The notes beneath the pieces were generated by a model, which had not been told where the DNA came from, made no database searches, and worked only from the letters and a program-made list of their open reading frames with translations. Below are positions 53,350 through 60,760 of a DNA stretch of 64,000 nt, piece by piece. The translations under genes were made by a program, and so were the position numbers. Every line of letters begins with the position of its first letter. The first letter of the stretch is position 1. Source of the DNA: Phycisphaerales bacterium (lineage in GTDB: Bacteria > Planctomycetota > Phycisphaerae > Phycisphaerales > UBA1924); assembly GCA_007693785.1 (NCBI GenBank), contig RECY01000021.1, forward strand, positions 1 to 64,000. Reading direction: 5' to 3'.

Positions 53350-54354
53350 TCAAGCGTGCTGCTGCCAGGCCGTCGGCGTCATCGTGCTCATGACCAGGAA
53401 CGTGATCGCCGCGAACAGGACGGCCGCGAGTTGGAACGGGCGGTCGCGGGCCGCCAGCTCCGTCGGGTCGTCATAGACGCCGCGCTCGACCAGCACGATG
53501 CAGCGGAGCAACGCGTACGTCGCGGGCAGGATCGAGAGCCAGAGCAGGTTGAACCCCAGCGTGTACTGGTCGGCCATCTCCTGCACATACGCGGCGTAGG
53601 TCAGCAGCGTCGCAACGGCCGTGACGACCACGCTCATCCGCAGGAGCTCGCTCGTGTAGACCGTCTGCACGGCTCGGATCGCCCCCACCTCGCCCTCGGC
53701 CGTCCGGCGCTCGCCGAGGCGCTTGCCGAACGCCAGGAACATCGCGAGGAAGAACGTGACGTTGAGCAGCCACGTGCTCGGCTCGACCGCGACGGCCGCA
53801 CACCCGCCCAGCACGCGCAGCACAAACCCGATCGCCAGGCTCACCACGTCGAGCATGACCGAGTGCTTTAAAACGTACGTATAGAGGTTGACGTTGAGCA
53901 CGTAGACCCCGACCGCGAGCCCGACCCACCCCGCGGCGACCGGGCCGACGGGGCCGAGCGCGACCAGGCCCACGCCGAGGCACGCCAGCACGTACAGCAC
54001 GCCCGCGTACACCACCGCCGCACGCGGCGAGACCAGCCCGCTCGCGATCGGGCGGCGGCGCTTCCGCGGGTGCGCCCGGTCGGCCTCGCGATCCGACAGG
54101 TCGTTCAGCACATAGCACGCGCTCGCGGCGAAGCCAAAGGCCGCGATCGCGCCGATGATCGCCATCCAGTCCTCCGGCGTGCGGAACGCGCCGCCGTAGA
54201 AGGGGCCCAGCGCCACGAACCCCGTCTTCGCCCACTGGTGCGGGCGCGCGAGCTTGATCAGCGCGCGCACGAACGAGGCACCCGTGGCGCTTCCGGTGGC
54301 GCCCGTTGTCGCGCTCTCGCCTTCCACCGTGTTGTGCGGCGATGTCTCGTTCAC
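53350..54354 (-). CDS. Polyprenyl-phosphate phosphoribosyltransferase (DPPR synthase, UbiA family)
   Basis: In mycobacteria UbiA (Rv3806c) joins phosphoribosyl pyrophosphate to decaprenyl phosphate. The ~334-residue protein has about 9 membrane segments and the UbiA motif NDLSDREAD (NDxxDxxxD) at residues 84-92 followed by HPRKRRRPIASG, and a second acidic motif region NVNLYTYVLKHSVMLDVVSL typical of the DPPR synthases rather than ubiquinone prenyltransferases. GTG at 54354 overlaps the dprE2 stop as GTGA. It is the last gene of the dprE1-dprE2-ubiA operon. Confidence 0.9.
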   Translation of the reverse strand: MNETSPHNTVEGESATTGATGSATGASFVRALIKLARPHQWAKTGFVALGPFYGGAFRTPEDWMAIIGAIAAFGFAASACYVLNDLSDREADRAHPRKRRRPIASGLVSPRAAVVYAGVLYVLACLGVGLVALGPVGPVAAGWVGLAVGVYVLNVNLYTYVLKHSVMLDVVSLAIGFVLRVLGGCAAVAVEPSTWLLNVTFFLAMFLAFGKRLGERRTAEGEVGAIRAVQTVYTSELLRMSVVVTAVATLLTYAAYVQEMADQYTLGFNLLWLSILPATYALLRCIVLVERGVYDDPTELAARDRPFQLAAVLFAAITFLVMSTMTPTAWQQHA

Positions 54355-55148
54355 AGCTTCACGCGATCGTACAGGAACCCCGGGACTAAGCGGATGATCA
54401 GCATGATCCACCGCCAGAAGAACGGCGTGTACGCCACCGCCCGCCCGCGATCGATCGCGCGGAGCGTATCGCCCGCCACCGCCTCCGGCGACGCGACCAG
54501 GAACATGCCGGGCAGCCCCCAGGTCATCGCCGTGTCGGTAAAGCCCGGCTTCACGACCGTCACGCTCGTACGCCCGCGCCAGCTCTGGCGCAGGCCTTGG
54601 GCGAACGCGTTGAGCCCGGCCTTGCTGGAGCCGTAGATAAAGTTCGACGCGCGACCGCGATCCCCCGCGACGCTGGAAACAAAGCAGACAAACGGCGTGC
54701 GCGCGCGGTCCGTCTTCCCCTTGCCCTCGCCCGCCCCCGCGAGGTGCGGTGCGAACGCCAGCGTCAGGCGCACGCAGGCGGTGAAGTTCACGTCGATCGT
54801 GCGCTGGGCGAGTTCGTGGTCACGCTCGCCGTCCTCCTGCGAAGCCATGAAGCCCTGGGCGAAGACGAGCCCGTCGATCGAGCCGAGCGTTTCGCTCGCG
54901 GAACGCACGAAACCGTCGAACGTTTCGGGGTGTTCGACGTCGAGCGTTGCGGTATGGGCGGTGATGGCGAAGCGGTGATGCAGGTCGGCCGCGTCGCGTG
55001 CGAGCTCTTCCGTGTCCCGCGCGACGAGCAGGAGCGTGTCGCCGCGGGCCGCGAGCTGGGCCGCGATGGCGCGCGCGATGCTCCCGGTTGCGCCGATGAG
55101 CACGACGCGACGCCCCCCGCCGACACTAGAGCCGCTCGCGCCGCTCAC
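54351..55148 (-). CDS. dprE2: Decaprenylphosphoryl-2-keto-ribose reductase (DprE2-like SDR)
   Basis: DprE2 reduces the 2-keto intermediate to decaprenylphosphoryl-arabinose using NADH. The 265-residue short-chain dehydrogenase has VVLIGATGSIARAIA, the long D-N-x-V-x-F style VDVNFTACV region (TIDVNFTACVRLTLAFAP), VSSVAGDRGRASNFIYGSSKAG with Tyr and Lys, and VVKPGFTDTAMT, all DprE2-like. GTG at 55148 overlaps the dprE1 stop as GTGA, and its own stop overlaps ubiA, so the trio is tightly coupled. Confidence 0.92.
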   Translation of the reverse strand: MSGASGSSVGGGRRVVLIGATGSIARAIAAQLAARGDTLLLVARDTEELARDAADLHHRFAITAHTATLDVEHPETFDGFVRSASETLGSIDGLVFAQGFMASQEDGERDHELAQRTIDVNFTACVRLTLAFAPHLAGAGEGKGKTDRARTPFVCFVSSVAGDRGRASNFIYGSSKAGLNAFAQGLRQSWRGRTSVTVVKPGFTDTAMTWGLPGMFLVASPEAVAGDTLRAIDRGRAVAYTPFFWRWIMLIIRLVPGFLYDRVKL

Positions 55149-56524
55149 GGGACGAGCCCCAGTCGCCTGGCGAGGCTCGAGCTGAACCGCCCGCCCGGGT
55201 CCAGTCGCGTGCGCACGGCCTTGAACGTCTCGAGGCGTTCGCCCTCCATGCGTTCGAAGTCCTCGCGCGTCAGGCTCGCGTCCTTTGCGAGGTAGCGCCG
55301 CCCGCCGGCGTCGATCGTGATCGCGTCCAGCTCCCGCAGGAGTTTGTCCAGCCCGTCGCGCTGCGGGAGGTCGAGCGTCAGCGTCCACCCAGGCTTCGGG
55401 AAGCTCAGCAGCCCCTCGCCCTCGTCGCCGAATCGCTTGAGGACGGCGAGGAAGCTCGCGCGCTGGCTCTTGGCGAGCCTGGTGAGGATCTCGCGCAGGG
55501 CGGCCGTCGCCCCCTTGCGGTTGCCGTCCGCGTCGAAGGGCAGGACGGTCTGATACTGCTGGAAGCCGGGCTTGCCGTAGATGCGGTTCCAGTGGAGCAC
55601 GCCGTCGAGCGGGTGGAAGAAGCGGCGCTGGTCGATAACCGTCCGCCCCGGCTTGGCGCGGGCGTAATAGGCCGCGTTGAACGCGCGCACGCTCATCGAG
55701 TTGAGCGCGAAGGACGGGAAATCGATCGGGACGCTCCGGCTTCGCTCGCGTGGCGCCTCGTGCGGGCGGGCGCGGTGCTTGGCGGCGAGCTGGTCGGGCT
55801 GCGCGTGCTCGCCGCCGAGCAGGACGCTGCGCCCGAGCTTGTCGCCGCCGCTCAGGCAGTCGATCCAGGCGACGGAGTAGGTGAAGGCGTCGAACGTGCT
55901 TTCGAAGAGCTCGAGCGCATGGTCGAGGTTGCGCGCGCGCTCGGTGTGCTGGTCGATCCAGGCGGAGGGGACGGGGGCGAGGTCGAGCTCGACCTGGCGG
56001 ATGACGCCGGTGAGCCCCATGCCGCCGGTGGTGGCGTGGAAGGCGTCGGGGTCGTCCTCGCGCGAGACCCACCGGGGCTGACCTTGGGCGTCGAGGAGCT
56101 CAATGCGGTGGACGTAGCTCGCGAACGAGCCGGCGGCGTGATGGTTCTTGCCGTGCACGTCGCCCGCGACCGCCCCGCCGAGCGTGACGAACCGCGTCCC
56201 GGGCACCACGGGCGGGAAAAACCCGCGGGGGAGAAACCGGTCGATGAGTTCCCCAAGCGAGCACCCGGCCTCGGCCCGGAGCCGCCCGGTGTCGGGGTCG
56301 AAGCTGAGGACGCGTCCGAGTCGCTCGGTAAGGACGAGCCCGGCGTCGCGGTTGAGGGCCGCGTCGCCGTAGGATCGACCCAGCCCTCGGGCGAGGACGG
56401 TCGGGAGATCGGGATCTGTCACCGCGCGGGCCAAGTCCCCCCATTTTTCGGGGCGGAGGGCGCGGACGGCCTCGACCGGGTGGCGGCCCCAGCAGGCGAG
56501 TTGGGTGTCGTGAACTCGGGGCAT
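55145..56524 (-). CDS. dprE1: Decaprenylphosphoryl-beta-D-ribose oxidase (DprE1-like)
   Basis: DprE1 oxidises C2 of decaprenylphosphoryl-ribose with FAD, first half of the epimerisation to arabinose. The 459-residue protein has ARGLGRSYGDAALNRDAG, LGGAVAGDVHGKNHHAAGSF (FAD region, HGKNHH at 124-129), RFFHPLDGVLHWNRIYG, LSFPKPGWTLTLDLP and DAGGRRYLAKD with the active-site Lys at 414. At the position of the mycobacterial Cys387 that benzothiazinones bind there is Thr 383. ATG at 56524 is chosen. It leads the operon, divergent from the GT-C gene. Confidence 0.94.
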   Translation of the reverse strand: MPRVHDTQLACWGRHPVEAVRALRPEKWGDLARAVTDPDLPTVLARGLGRSYGDAALNRDAGLVLTERLGRVLSFDPDTGRLRAEAGCSLGELIDRFLPRGFFPPVVPGTRFVTLGGAVAGDVHGKNHHAAGSFASYVHRIELLDAQGQPRWVSREDDPDAFHATTGGMGLTGVIRQVELDLAPVPSAWIDQHTERARNLDHALELFESTFDAFTYSVAWIDCLSGGDKLGRSVLLGGEHAQPDQLAAKHRARPHEAPRERSRSVPIDFPSFALNSMSVRAFNAAYYARAKPGRTVIDQRRFFHPLDGVLHWNRIYGKPGFQQYQTVLPFDADGNRKGATAALREILTRLAKSQRASFLAVLKRFGDEGEGLLSFPKPGWTLTLDLPQRDGLDKLLRELDAITIDAGGRRYLAKDASLTREDFERMEGERLETFKAVRTRLDPGGRFSSSLARRLGLVP

Positions 56525-56586
56525 TGCTGGGGTCGTTCAGGACGGAATCGGTGGGACGGACTCGGTTGGGAGCGGGACTTGGGAGG

Positions 56587-56612
56587 GACACAGCTCGGAG
56601 AGCTGTGCCACC
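56587..56612 (-). repeat. 26-nt hairpin repeat in the dprE1 / GT-C divergent region
   Basis: On the minus strand it reads GGTGGCACAGCTC, loop TCC, GAGCTGTG, TC. Lead, length and loop match the copies at 22032-22057 and 37088-37113, with compensated stem changes. It lies between the dprE1 start and the start of the GT-C gene. Confidence 0.75.
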
Positions 56613-56710
56613 GGGAGGGGTCGGGGGCTGGAGTCGGGCGGCTGGCGGAACGTTATAGGTATCGGCAGAACGGGCGGCACGCTGGCGTCGTACGCCCCAC
56701 GAACCGATGG

Positions 56711-58153
56711 GTGCGGAGCGTCTTGGAGCAGAACCCCAAAAACCCGGTCACGGCACCGCCTGAACCGGGTGTAGACGCCGCACGCCGATCGCGCTCGGTC
56801 CCGGTGTGGGCGTGGGGGTTCGTGCTTGCGAGCGTGGTCGGCTACGGGTTCATTGCGTGGCTCGCCTCGGCGACGGACCTCGGGCAGGACGCCCGCCCGC
56901 GCTTCGATGAACGCGTCTTCCACCTCGCCGAAGTCCATCGACTGCAAGAGGTTGGCGTTCTACATGACCCCGAGGGCTCGCGGACTGCTACAACGCCCGG
57001 CTACCACGCCGTGCTCTCGTGGGTCGCGCGTCTGGGCCTCGAAGGCGAGGTGGGATTGCGCCTTGTCGGAGTGGTCTTTTCCGCGGGGTTGCTGGGCACC
57101 GTCGCGTGGTGGTTGGCCTCGCCTCGCCGGGGGATCGACGCCAGGCTTGGTGCCGGGCTCGTCGGGGTGCTGGCGTGCTCGCCGTATGTCGTGGGGAGTG
57201 CGGCGTGGATCGGGCCGGAGAACGCGGGGTGGTGGGGCGTGGCGGCGGTGATGCTGCTCTGCGTCACGGCTCCGATGCGGGGGGTTCGCCTTGTGCTCGT
57301 CGGCCTCGCGCTTGCGGGGCTGATGGCGATCCGCCAGAGCCACCTCTGGGCGGCGGCGGTGGTCTGGACCGCGGCCTGGCTGACGCCCGAGCCCGCGGAT
57401 CGGGCGGCGGCGTGGTGGTGGCTCCGGGACTGGGGGCGTCGGGCACAGGCGGCCTTGCTCGGGGTGCTCGCGACCCTCCCGGCGTTCGCGGTGGTCGCGG
57501 GGTTCGCGTGGGTGTGGGGCGGGCTGGTGCCGCCGAACTTTCAGGGGGGCGTGATCGACCCGCGGACGGGCTCGCTCTTTCCGACCAACGCGGGGACAAA
57601 CCCGGCGGCGGTCACGCTGGCTCTAGCGGTGATGGGATTCTTTGGACCGTGGTTCGCGGCCGCGGTCTGGCCGGCGGTGCGGGTTCGGGCCGCGGACTTC
57701 GGGCGAGGTCGCGCGGTCGCGGTTGTTGCGGGGGCCGGGGTGCTTGCGGCGGTGATCGCGACGCTGCCGATGACCACCTACAGCGTGGCGGACGGTCGCT
57801 TCGGCGGGCTCTGGCATCTTGCGCGGGTGGGGCCGACGGTTGCGGAGCGGTCGCTGGTGATGATCGCGCTCGCCGGGCTCGGCGGCTCAGTGATCGGGTG
57901 GATGGGGCTGGCCCTGCCCGATTGGCGCCCCCGGCTGGTGCTGCTCGCGGCGCTGGTCGCGCAGACGGCGGCCCAGGTCGCAACGCTGAACGCCTGGCAG
58001 CGCTACGTGGAGCCGATCATTCTGCTGATGCTGATCGCGGCGACGGCGTTGGCGTGTGCCGAGCGGGGCGCGCCGGCAAAGAGGTGGCACTGGATCCCCA
58101 TCGGTGCGTTGGCGGTCGTGCAAGCGGTGCTGACGTGGGGGGCGCTGCGTTGA
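56711..58153 (+). CDS. GT-C-type glycosyltransferase resembling ALG10
   Basis: A ~480-residue polytopic protein with about 11 membrane segments. After the first helix comes RFDERVFHLAEVHRLQEVG and then TATTPGYHAVLSW, which matches the ALG10/DIE2 pattern (DE..FH..Q, TTPG) of the eukaryotic lipid-linked glucosyltransferases; later AIRQSHLWAAAVVW recalls the ALG10 RQTN segment. It would use a polyprenyl-phosphate sugar on the outer face. Starts GTG 56711 or TTG 56723 are both weak choices. Being beside the dprE1-dprE2-ubiA operon, a polyprenylphosphoryl-arabinose donor is an attractive inference, unproven. Confidence 0.7.
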   Translation: MRSVLEQNPKNPVTAPPEPGVDAARRSRSVPVWAWGFVLASVVGYGFIAWLASATDLGQDARPRFDERVFHLAEVHRLQEVGVLHDPEGSRTATTPGYHAVLSWVARLGLEGEVGLRLVGVVFSAGLLGTVAWWLASPRRGIDARLGAGLVGVLACSPYVVGSAAWIGPENAGWWGVAAVMLLCVTAPMRGVRLVLVGLALAGLMAIRQSHLWAAAVVWTAAWLTPEPADRAAAWWWLRDWGRRAQAALLGVLATLPAFAVVAGFAWVWGGLVPPNFQGGVIDPRTGSLFPTNAGTNPAAVTLALAVMGFFGPWFAAAVWPAVRVRAADFGRGRAVAVVAGAGVLAAVIATLPMTTYSVADGRFGGLWHLARVGPTVAERSLVMIALAGLGGSVIGWMGLALPDWRPRLVLLAALVAQTAAQVATLNAWQRYVEPIILLMLIAATALACAERGAPAKRWHWIPIGALAVVQAVLTWGALR

Positions 58154-58176
58154 GCGAAGCCGCCGATGGGGATGCG

Positions 58177-59139
58177 ATGATCGCCTCTGACGACCCGCGC
58201 TTTGCGAGGCTTCGCGGGCGGCGCGTGCTCGTGACCGGCGGCGCCGGGTTCATCGGTTCCCACCTCGTGCGCGCGCTCCAAGCGATCGGCGCGGAAGCCG
58301 TGGTGCTCGATGATTTCTCGACCGGGCTCGAATCCAACGTCCCAGGCGGCGTGACGCTCGTGGAAGCCTCGGTGGAAAATGAGGACGCCGTGCAGGAGGC
58401 GGCTGCCGGGTGCGATGTGGTGTTCCACCAGGCGGCGATGGTCTCGGTGCCACAGAGCGTGGACGATCCGGCGCGGTGCGTCTCCGTGAACGTGCTCGGC
58501 ACGCAGCGGGTGCTCACCGCGGCGGCGAACGCGAGCGTGCGCCGGGTCGTGTTCGCCTCGAGTTGCGCGGTCTACGGCGCGAGCCCGCGTCTGCCCTCGC
58601 GGGAGACGGACCCGGTCGAGCCGGCGAGCCCGTACGCCGCGAGCAAGGCGGCGGGAGAACTGCTGCTGCGGGCGGCCTCGGCGACGACACCCCTGAGCAC
58701 GGTGAGCCTGCGGTATTTTAATGTCTACGGCCCCGGTCAGCGAGCCTCGGGCGGCTACGCGGCGGTGATCAGCGCGTTCGCCGAGGGGCTCCGCTCCGGT
58801 CGCGGCGTCACGATCCACGGCGACGGCGAGCAGACACGCGACTTCGTGTTCGTGAGCGACGTCGTCCGCGCAAACTTGCTCGCGGCGGCGAGCGAACGCG
58901 ACCTGGGGGGGGAGGCGTTCAACGTGGGCACGGGGCGTGGCGCGAGCCTGCTGGAGGTGCTCGGGGTGATGCGAGAGATTCTGAATCGCGAGGGCGTCGT
59001 AAGCTTCGGGCCCGCTCGAGCGGGGGACGTCTCAGATTCGTGTGCAAGCATGGAGGTGATGCGGGAGGCGATGTCTTTCGATGTCGCGGTTCACCTGCAC
59101 GATGGAATGGCCCGGACCGTGCGTGATCAGGAGCATTGA
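58177..59139 (+). CDS. NAD-dependent sugar-nucleotide epimerase/dehydratase (extended SDR)
   Basis: A ~320-residue protein with VLVTGGAGFIGSHLVR, FHQAAMVSVPQSV, FASSCAVYG, SPYAASKAAGELL (Tyr and Lys of the active site), SLRYFNVYGPGQRASGGYAAV and FNVGTGRG, as in UDP-glucose/GlcNAc 4-epimerases. The last ~30 residues are unlike the usual end. ATG at 58177 is preferred; a TTG at 58150 overlapping the stop of the GT-C gene as TTGA is possible. It forms an operon with that gene and probably the flippase. Confidence 0.9.
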   Translation: MIASDDPRFARLRGRRVLVTGGAGFIGSHLVRALQAIGAEAVVLDDFSTGLESNVPGGVTLVEASVENEDAVQEAAAGCDVVFHQAAMVSVPQSVDDPARCVSVNVLGTQRVLTAAANASVRRVVFASSCAVYGASPRLPSRETDPVEPASPYAASKAAGELLLRAASATTPLSTVSLRYFNVYGPGQRASGGYAAVISAFAEGLRSGRGVTIHGDGEQTRDFVFVSDVVRANLLAAASERDLGGEAFNVGTGRGASLLEVLGVMREILNREGVVSFGPARAGDVSDSCASMEVMREAMSFDVAVHLHDGMARTVRDQEH

Positions 59140-59225
59140 TCGCGCCCCGTGCCGCGGGCGCGAGGCTTGGACTGTTGCGCTGGTGTTTCGACTCGACGTG
59201 TTGCGGGTGAGTTCGGGGATCATGC

Positions 59226-60728
59226 ATGAAGCAGCAAAGCCTGAGCCGCCGGACCACGCAGGGCGCCGCGATGTTTGTCGGGAGCACGCTCGCCTTGAAG
59301 GTGCTGAACACGGGGGGGCAGCTGCTTCTGGCGGCGTTACTTGCTCCGGAGGTCTTCGGGCTGTACTCGACGGCCTTGGCGGTGTCGGAGATCGCATCGG
59401 TGATCAAGCGGATCGGGATCCGCGAGGTCCTGGTGCGACGGCGGCGTGCGGTGGCGCGGTGGGCGAGTGCGGCGGTTTGGCTCTCGCTCTTGCTGGGTGT
59501 ACTGGGCGGCCTGTCGATTCTGCTTCTGGGCCCGCTGATGATCCGTCCGGATCTGCGTGAGGAGCTTCGATTCGCCGTGTACTTGCTGGCGCTCGTCGCA
59601 CCCCTTCAGGCGCTCGGGGTGATTCCGGTCGCCTTGCTGCAACGCCAGATGCGTTTCGGGCCGATCGTTTGTCTTCAGTTGGCGATGGCTGGCGTTCAGA
59701 CGATCGGGTCCGTCGGGCTGGCTCTTGGCGGGTTCGGCGTGATGGCGCTGGTGCTGCCCAGAGTTGCGGCGGAGTTAACGCACTTTATCGGCGGGTGGTT
59801 TCTTGCGCGTCCCACGGTCCGGCTCCGACTCGACCGCCCGCTTTGGTGGCACTATTTCCGGAGCGGCACCTTGCTCTTCCCCGCCGCCATGGCGACGACC
59901 CTCACGATGTTCGGGGACTATTACATCCTGAGCTTTTTTGTTCCGCCCGAGCTGGTCGGCGCGTACTTCATCGCGTTCATGCTCTCGACGCAAATCGGCC
60001 AACTCCTTATTGACAATCTGTCAAAAGTACTGTTGCCGAGCCTGTCTGCGCTGCAGCACGACGTGCGGCGTCAAGCGGGCGCGCTGCTCCGCTCGACTCG
60101 GCTGCTCGCGGTATTCACCGTTCCGGCGTATCTTATGCAAGCGGTTGTTGCCGACCCCGTCCTCCGCTTGCTCTATGGGGATCGCTGGGTCGATTCGATT
60201 CCCATCCTGCAACTGCTCAGCCTGGCCGGCATCTTCGCGGTGCTCGGCTCGCCCTCGACGAGCCTGCTCCTGGCCGCGGGACGCTACCGGATGCACCTGG
60301 CGATCGCTGCAGTGAGAACGGCCTTGCTGTTGGGCCTGGTCGCGTTGGGTGCGTGGCAGATGGGGGCCGTCGGCGCCGCGATCGGTGTCCTTCTGACCCG
60401 TGTGATCATCAACCCGGTCTCGTTTGTGATCGCGGGGCGTCCGGGAGGGGTGCAATGGTTTGACGCGGTGCGCGTCGTGCGAACGCCGCTGATCGTGGCG
60501 GCGATCGGGTGCGGAGTTGCGATCGGAGGGGCTTCACTGGTGCCGCCCGAGGTGGCGGGGCACACGCGGGCTGGGGAAGCTTTGCGTGTGATCATTTCGG
60601 CGACCCTGCTTGGGGTCGTGTACGCCGGCGGGATGTGGTGGTTTGCGCGGCCGATATCACAAGAGGTGGTCGGGCGTCTCCGGGATGCACTCCCGAAAGG
60701 GCAGGGGATGAACAATGAACGCTTATGA
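59226..60728 (+). CDS. Wzx-type polysaccharide flippase (MOP superfamily)
   Basis: A 500-residue protein with about 12-14 membrane segments, starting KQQSLSRRTTQGAAMFVGSTLALKVLNTGGQLLLAALLAPEVFGLYS trimmed here to its family entry GQLLLAALLAPEVFGLY. The order and spacing fit O-antigen/teichoic flippases that move lipid-linked repeat units to the outer face. FRSGTLLFPAAMATTLTMFGDYYILS and LRLLYGDRWVDSIPILQLLSLAG are typical. It lies 87 bp after the epimerase gene on the same strand. Confidence 0.92.
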   Translation: MKQQSLSRRTTQGAAMFVGSTLALKVLNTGGQLLLAALLAPEVFGLYSTALAVSEIASVIKRIGIREVLVRRRRAVARWASAAVWLSLLLGVLGGLSILLLGPLMIRPDLREELRFAVYLLALVAPLQALGVIPVALLQRQMRFGPIVCLQLAMAGVQTIGSVGLALGGFGVMALVLPRVAAELTHFIGGWFLARPTVRLRLDRPLWWHYFRSGTLLFPAAMATTLTMFGDYYILSFFVPPELVGAYFIAFMLSTQIGQLLIDNLSKVLLPSLSALQHDVRRQAGALLRSTRLLAVFTVPAYLMQAVVADPVLRLLYGDRWVDSIPILQLLSLAGIFAVLGSPSTSLLLAAGRYRMHLAIAAVRTALLLGLVALGAWQMGAVGAAIGVLLTRVIINPVSFVIAGRPGGVQWFDAVRVVRTPLIVAAIGCGVAIGGASLVPPEVAGHTRAGEALRVIISATLLGVVYAGGMWWFARPISQEVVGRLRDALPKGQGMNNERL

Positions 60729-60760
60729 ACAGTTTATGCTGAGAGCGTTGGAGTCGAGAC

